From CAZLCK01 sp964558235 (GTDB lineage: Bacteria; Actinomycetota; Coriobacteriia; Coriobacteriales; CADBOM01): a stretch of DNA of 27,256 bases. Positions 25,581-27,256 of the stretch are shown here, piece by piece. The position numbers were made by a program, and so were the translations under genes. Each line of letters starts with the position of its first letter. Position 1 is the stretch's first letter. Below the pieces are notes generated by a model. The model did not search any database, was not told where the DNA came from, and saw only the letters and a list, made by a program, of their open reading frames with translations. Where the stretch lies: positions 1 to 27,256 of the forward strand of contig CAZLCK010000019.1 of the NCBI GenBank assembly GCA_964558235.1, in the 5' to 3' direction.

Positions 25581-26462
25581 TCAAAGTTCATCATTAAGTA
25601 TCTTTTCGTATAACTCTATTGTCTTTTTTGACAGCGTTGCACCTAACTGTTCATCAAGATATCTCTTACATAAGAAAAATGTTTCCATCGCAGCTGTTCG
25701 CTGGCCAGACATTCCCTGAGACTTCATCAATATTTGATACACATCTTCTCTTTGAGTTTCTAATGAAAAAGCTTTTCTTGAAAACCACAACGCTCCACCA
25801 TTATTTCCCGACTCAAGCATTATCTCTGATGCCGCTAGCAATGCATCGATATACGTATGACGATACCGCTCTCTAACCCTTTCCATATAAGCGTCGCATT
25901 CAGTTCCCGTAAGCATATCTCCGCTATAAATCTGATCCATTCTCACAAAGATATCACTCATCTCTTTTTCACTTATCTTATGGAAAAGTATGTACCTAGC
26001 TAGGTAATCAAATTCTTGTACGTCAGATTCAACTAATATTGGGTCAATTCTATATAGTGATCCGTTACTAATAACATAAGGACAATCTCCATTCTTATTC
26101 TTGAGCGCCCTCTTTACCGCAGACCAGATCACATAAAAATTATCCACTGCCCTAATCGCATCCATGTCAGGCCACAGTGATTCAATAAGCTTATTCCTGC
26201 CTACCTCTCTGCCAAACCTGGTAACCAAATGCGCAAATAATAGTTTTGCCTTCCTTTGAGACCACTTTGAATCTGGCACTTTTTGCCCATCTATGTAAAC
26301 TCTTAAACCGCCAAACAAATATACTTTCATCTTCGGGAAATCGGTTGGCAATACTTCAATTGTTTGCTCGCCCTCATAATTTTCAACTGGTCTTTGCCCG
26401 TCTTCACCCTCTAATGGGGATCTAAATGGGGATCTTGAGTCTTTAGATCGACGACTTGTCAT
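25581..26462 (-). CDS. SARP-type transcriptional activator (OmpR-like wHTH plus BTAD domain)
   Basis: 293-residue regulator. Residues 1-44 are polar and probably disordered (many Arg, Ser, Glu, Pro). A winged-helix domain of the OmpR/SARP kind starts at MKVYLFGGLRVYIDGQ (45-60), continues with WSQRKAKLLFAHLVTRFGREVGRNKLIESLWPD, and ends near 140 (NGSLYRIDP). Residues about 145-290 form the helical bacterial transcriptional activation domain with TPR-like repeats. There is no ATPase or receiver domain. SARPs activate promoters that have direct repeats near the -35 region. ATG 26460-26462 has GGTGAG 3-4 bases upstream. It lies 51 bp after a small orphan gene on the same strand, and both probably share one message. 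Target genes are not in the window or not evident. Confidence 0.88.
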   Translation of the reverse strand: MTSRRSKDSRSPFRSPLEGEDGQRPVENYEGEQTIEVLPTDFPKMKVYLFGGLRVYIDGQKVPDSKWSQRKAKLLFAHLVTRFGREVGRNKLIESLWPDMDAIRAVDNFYVIWSAVKRALKNKNGDCPYVISNGSLYRIDPILVESDVQEFDYLARYILFHKISEKEMSDIFVRMDQIYSGDMLTGTECDAYMERVRERYRHTYIDALLAASEIMLESGNNGGALWFSRKAFSLETQREDVYQILMKSQGMSGQRTAAMETFFLCKRYLDEQLGATLSKKTIELYEKILNDEL

Positions 26463-26513
26463 TTTCTCACCAACTTTCTAAATAGATACCGATAGATTGC
26501 AAGGGTAAAAATA

Positions 26514-26798
26514 TTAGTACTGGCAAAATAACGGAAAAGATGCAGGATAGGGTAACGAAATACCAAATCCAGATGGTAAATAATAAAAAACTCTATATAT
26601 GTGTTTTATGAATTGATAAATACGGTCTTTGCAAAAAGAAGAGAATTTTGAAACGCGCCCTGGCTCAACGATAGACCCACCGTTGGAGAAACGATCAAAA
26701 TCTAGCGTCTTTCTAGTGGATTCCTTATCATCGAAACCACCTTCTAATGCAAAAGCATCAACCAAGCCAGATACAAATGCACAATATTTGCTATACAT
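26514..26798 (-). CDS. Small orphan protein upstream of the SARP gene
   Basis: 94-residue frame with no family I recognise. ATG 26796-26798 has a near-perfect ribosome site (AGGAG, 6 bases), which argues that it is translated. The first ~65 residues are mixed polar (MYSKYCAFVSGLVDAFALEG) with several acidic and Lys/Arg residues; the last ~30 are aromatic and hydrophobic (IYRVFYYLPSGFGISLPYP) and end FPLFCQY. The tail could be a frame-shifted end, so this may be a truncated remnant. Three Cys are present. It is the first gene after the palindrome/promoter and leader hairpin and precedes the SARP gene, so it may regulate or be regulated with it. A cognate signal or anti-activator is one idea, not supported by homology. 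Confidence 0.5.
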   Translation of the reverse strand: MYSKYCAFVSGLVDAFALEGGFDDKESTRKTLDFDRFSNGGSIVEPGRVSKFSSFCKDRIYQFIKHIYRVFYYLPSGFGISLPYPASFPLFCQY

Positions 26799-26802
26799 CT
26801 CA

Positions 26803-26826
26803 CTCTCCTAGCTCATCGCTAGAGAG
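26803..26826 (-). promoter_or_regulatory. Leader hairpin that pairs with the ribosome binding site
   Basis: In the minus-strand RNA, CUCUCUAGC and GCUAGGAGAG pair (UAGC with GCUA, one bulged G, CUCUC with GAGAG) around a GAUGA loop. The AGGAGAG ribosome site of the small gene (start 26798) lies in this stem, so translation would be blocked when it forms. Such a stem could be a thermosensor or a target for a protein or RNA; that role is inference. Confidence 0.55.
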
Positions 26827-26839
26827 GTGTTATTGGGGA

Positions 26840-26855
26840 CTTGTAATATTACAAG
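26840..26855. promoter_or_regulatory. Perfect 16-bp palindrome, candidate operator
   Basis: CTTGTAATATTACAAG is its own reverse complement. It lies 42 bases upstream of the small gene's start and covers the proposed -10 box of its promoter. A symmetrical site of this size is typical of a dimeric helix-turn-helix repressor, so it could autoregulate this transcript. The protein that binds is unknown; SARPs are expected to use direct, not inverted, repeats. Confidence 0.6.
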
Positions 26856-26874
26856 GATTTGCAATAGATGAAAA
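26846..26874 (-). promoter_or_regulatory. Candidate promoter of the small gene and SARP gene
   Basis: On the minus strand TTTTCA (26869-26874) and TAATAT (26846-26851) are 17 bases apart, each matching 4 of 6 consensus bases. The -10 box sits in the 16-bp palindrome. A start near 26839 would give a leader of about 41 bases that contains the hairpin at 26803-26826. AT-rich context makes chance matches likely. Confidence 0.4.
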
Positions 26875-27256
26875 GGGTAAAAACTGAAAATATCTAGATA
26901 AAAAGAGTGATTTTGAACATTTTTAGTATAAATTTAGGAGACATTAAGAACTGTAAACGTTGTCCAAATAACTCATCAATTACAACATATAGTATGATTT
27001 CTGAAAATAATCTGAAAACCACTACTATATATAGTGTTTAAATTGGATTAAGATCGAACCCATATTTTAATTAAAAAATAATTTGAATTAATTTGGAAAA
27101 ATTTCTTCATTTTCAAGTGAAGTAACTTACACTTTTCAAACGTTAAATTTTATGAAGAATTGATGTAGGAATTTTAAGAATTCATTAACTTCAGCCCATC
27201 AACACTTTTTGTCCTTTGAGCCTCAAACTCTCAGGCAATCCCCCTCAATAACACAA
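26856..27256. other. AT-rich, gene-poor right end
   Basis: About 400 bases, strongly AT-rich, with no credible gene on either strand up to the edge. It contains heptamer direct repeats (27000-27017), a 12-bp palindrome ACTATATATAGT (27024-27035), a ten-base-period AATTTG repeat near 27080-27095, and near the edge a block less AT-rich (about 27190-27250). The low GC suggests a regulatory or horizontally acquired segment; beyond the edge may lie the gene that this DNA controls. Confidence 0.5.
27000..27031 (+). promoter_or_regulatory. Candidate SARP-type activator site with -10 box
   Basis: TCTGAAA occurs at 27000-27006 and 27011-27017, an exact 11-bp period, and is followed after exactly 8 bases by TATATA (27026-27031). 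Direct heptamers with 11-bp period ending 8 bases before the -10 box is the known architecture of SARP target promoters. A transcript would run rightwards out of the window. The match is by eye in AT-rich DNA and could be chance. Confidence 0.35.

Noticed and set aside
26908..27041. Plus-strand GTG-started frame of about 44 codons
   Set aside because: No ribosome site at the GTG, strongly AT-rich residue content and no family likeness; it also overlaps the repeat/promoter region.
27190..27240. Glycine riboswitch end (AAACTCTCAGGCAA resembles the 3' part of the consensus)
   Set aside because: The matching GAGAG half and the GCCGAAGG core are not found upstream, so only a short chance resemblance remains.
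1..27256. tRNA, rRNA, ssrA RNA, CRISPR array or complete insertion sequence
   Set aside because: None was found by eye on either strand; the tandem repeats at 13.5 kb lack spacers of constant length and cas genes.

Overview
The window is a chromosomal segment of a low-to-moderate GC actinobacterium. The best guess is class Coriobacteriia, in the Atopobium/Fannyhessea/Olsenella group. This is inferred from an RF2 gene without a frameshift, an ftsE-ftsX-ctpA-rnr cluster, a DUF815 ATPase, a SARP-type regulator and a split transketolase in an AT-rich background; no 16S or other marker is present to prove it. Nearly all genes lie on the minus strand. The only plus-strand genes are the toxin-antitoxin remnant at the left edge and the DUF815 ATPase near 12.2-13.5 kb.

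Layout. Positions 1-406 hold the end of a RelB/DinJ antitoxin and a YafQ-type toxin broken by a one-base frameshift. Positions 407-6176 hold a complete type I restriction-modification operon (hsdR-hsdM-hsdS, minus strand), which abuts the toxin tail to tail. Positions 6363-12091 hold branched-chain amino acid genes ilvB-ilvN-ilvC-ilvD, followed by smpB. A divergent DUF815 ATPase (12189-13496) faces rnr across a 212-bp gap filled by two tandem repeat families. Positions 13709-19083 hold an envelope/RNA operon ftsE-ftsX-S41 protease-rnr. Positions 19378-25208 hold secA-prfB and a two-gene transketolase. Positions 25581-26798 hold a small orphan gene and a SARP/BTAD regulator, preceded by a strongly AT-rich, gene-poor region with striking operator-like DNA.

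How the genes work together. The Ilv enzymes form one pathway from pyruvate/2-ketobutyrate to the keto-acid precursors of valine, leucine and isoleucine. SmpB (trans-translation) lies at the end of that run. RNase R, which degrades tmRNA-tagged messages in known systems, sits in the ftsEX operon, and RF2 and SecA form another translation/secretion cluster. The hsd operon and toxin-antitoxin remnant are the accessory, mobile-type part of the window, and hsdM has a sharp GC step suggesting recombination.

Most worth a second look: (1) the SARP locus, with a perfect 16-bp palindrome over a putative promoter, a leader hairpin that pairs with the ribosome binding site, and nearby heptamer repeats with the 11-bp period and 8-bp spacing to a -10 box known for SARP targets; (2) RF2 carrying SPT instead of the SPF stop-codon reading tripeptide, in a window where TAG is the commonest stop; (3) the minisatellite-like repeats at 13503-13672; (4) the secA leader with a hairpin and a short ORF. 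All of these are read by eye from sequence and are unverified.
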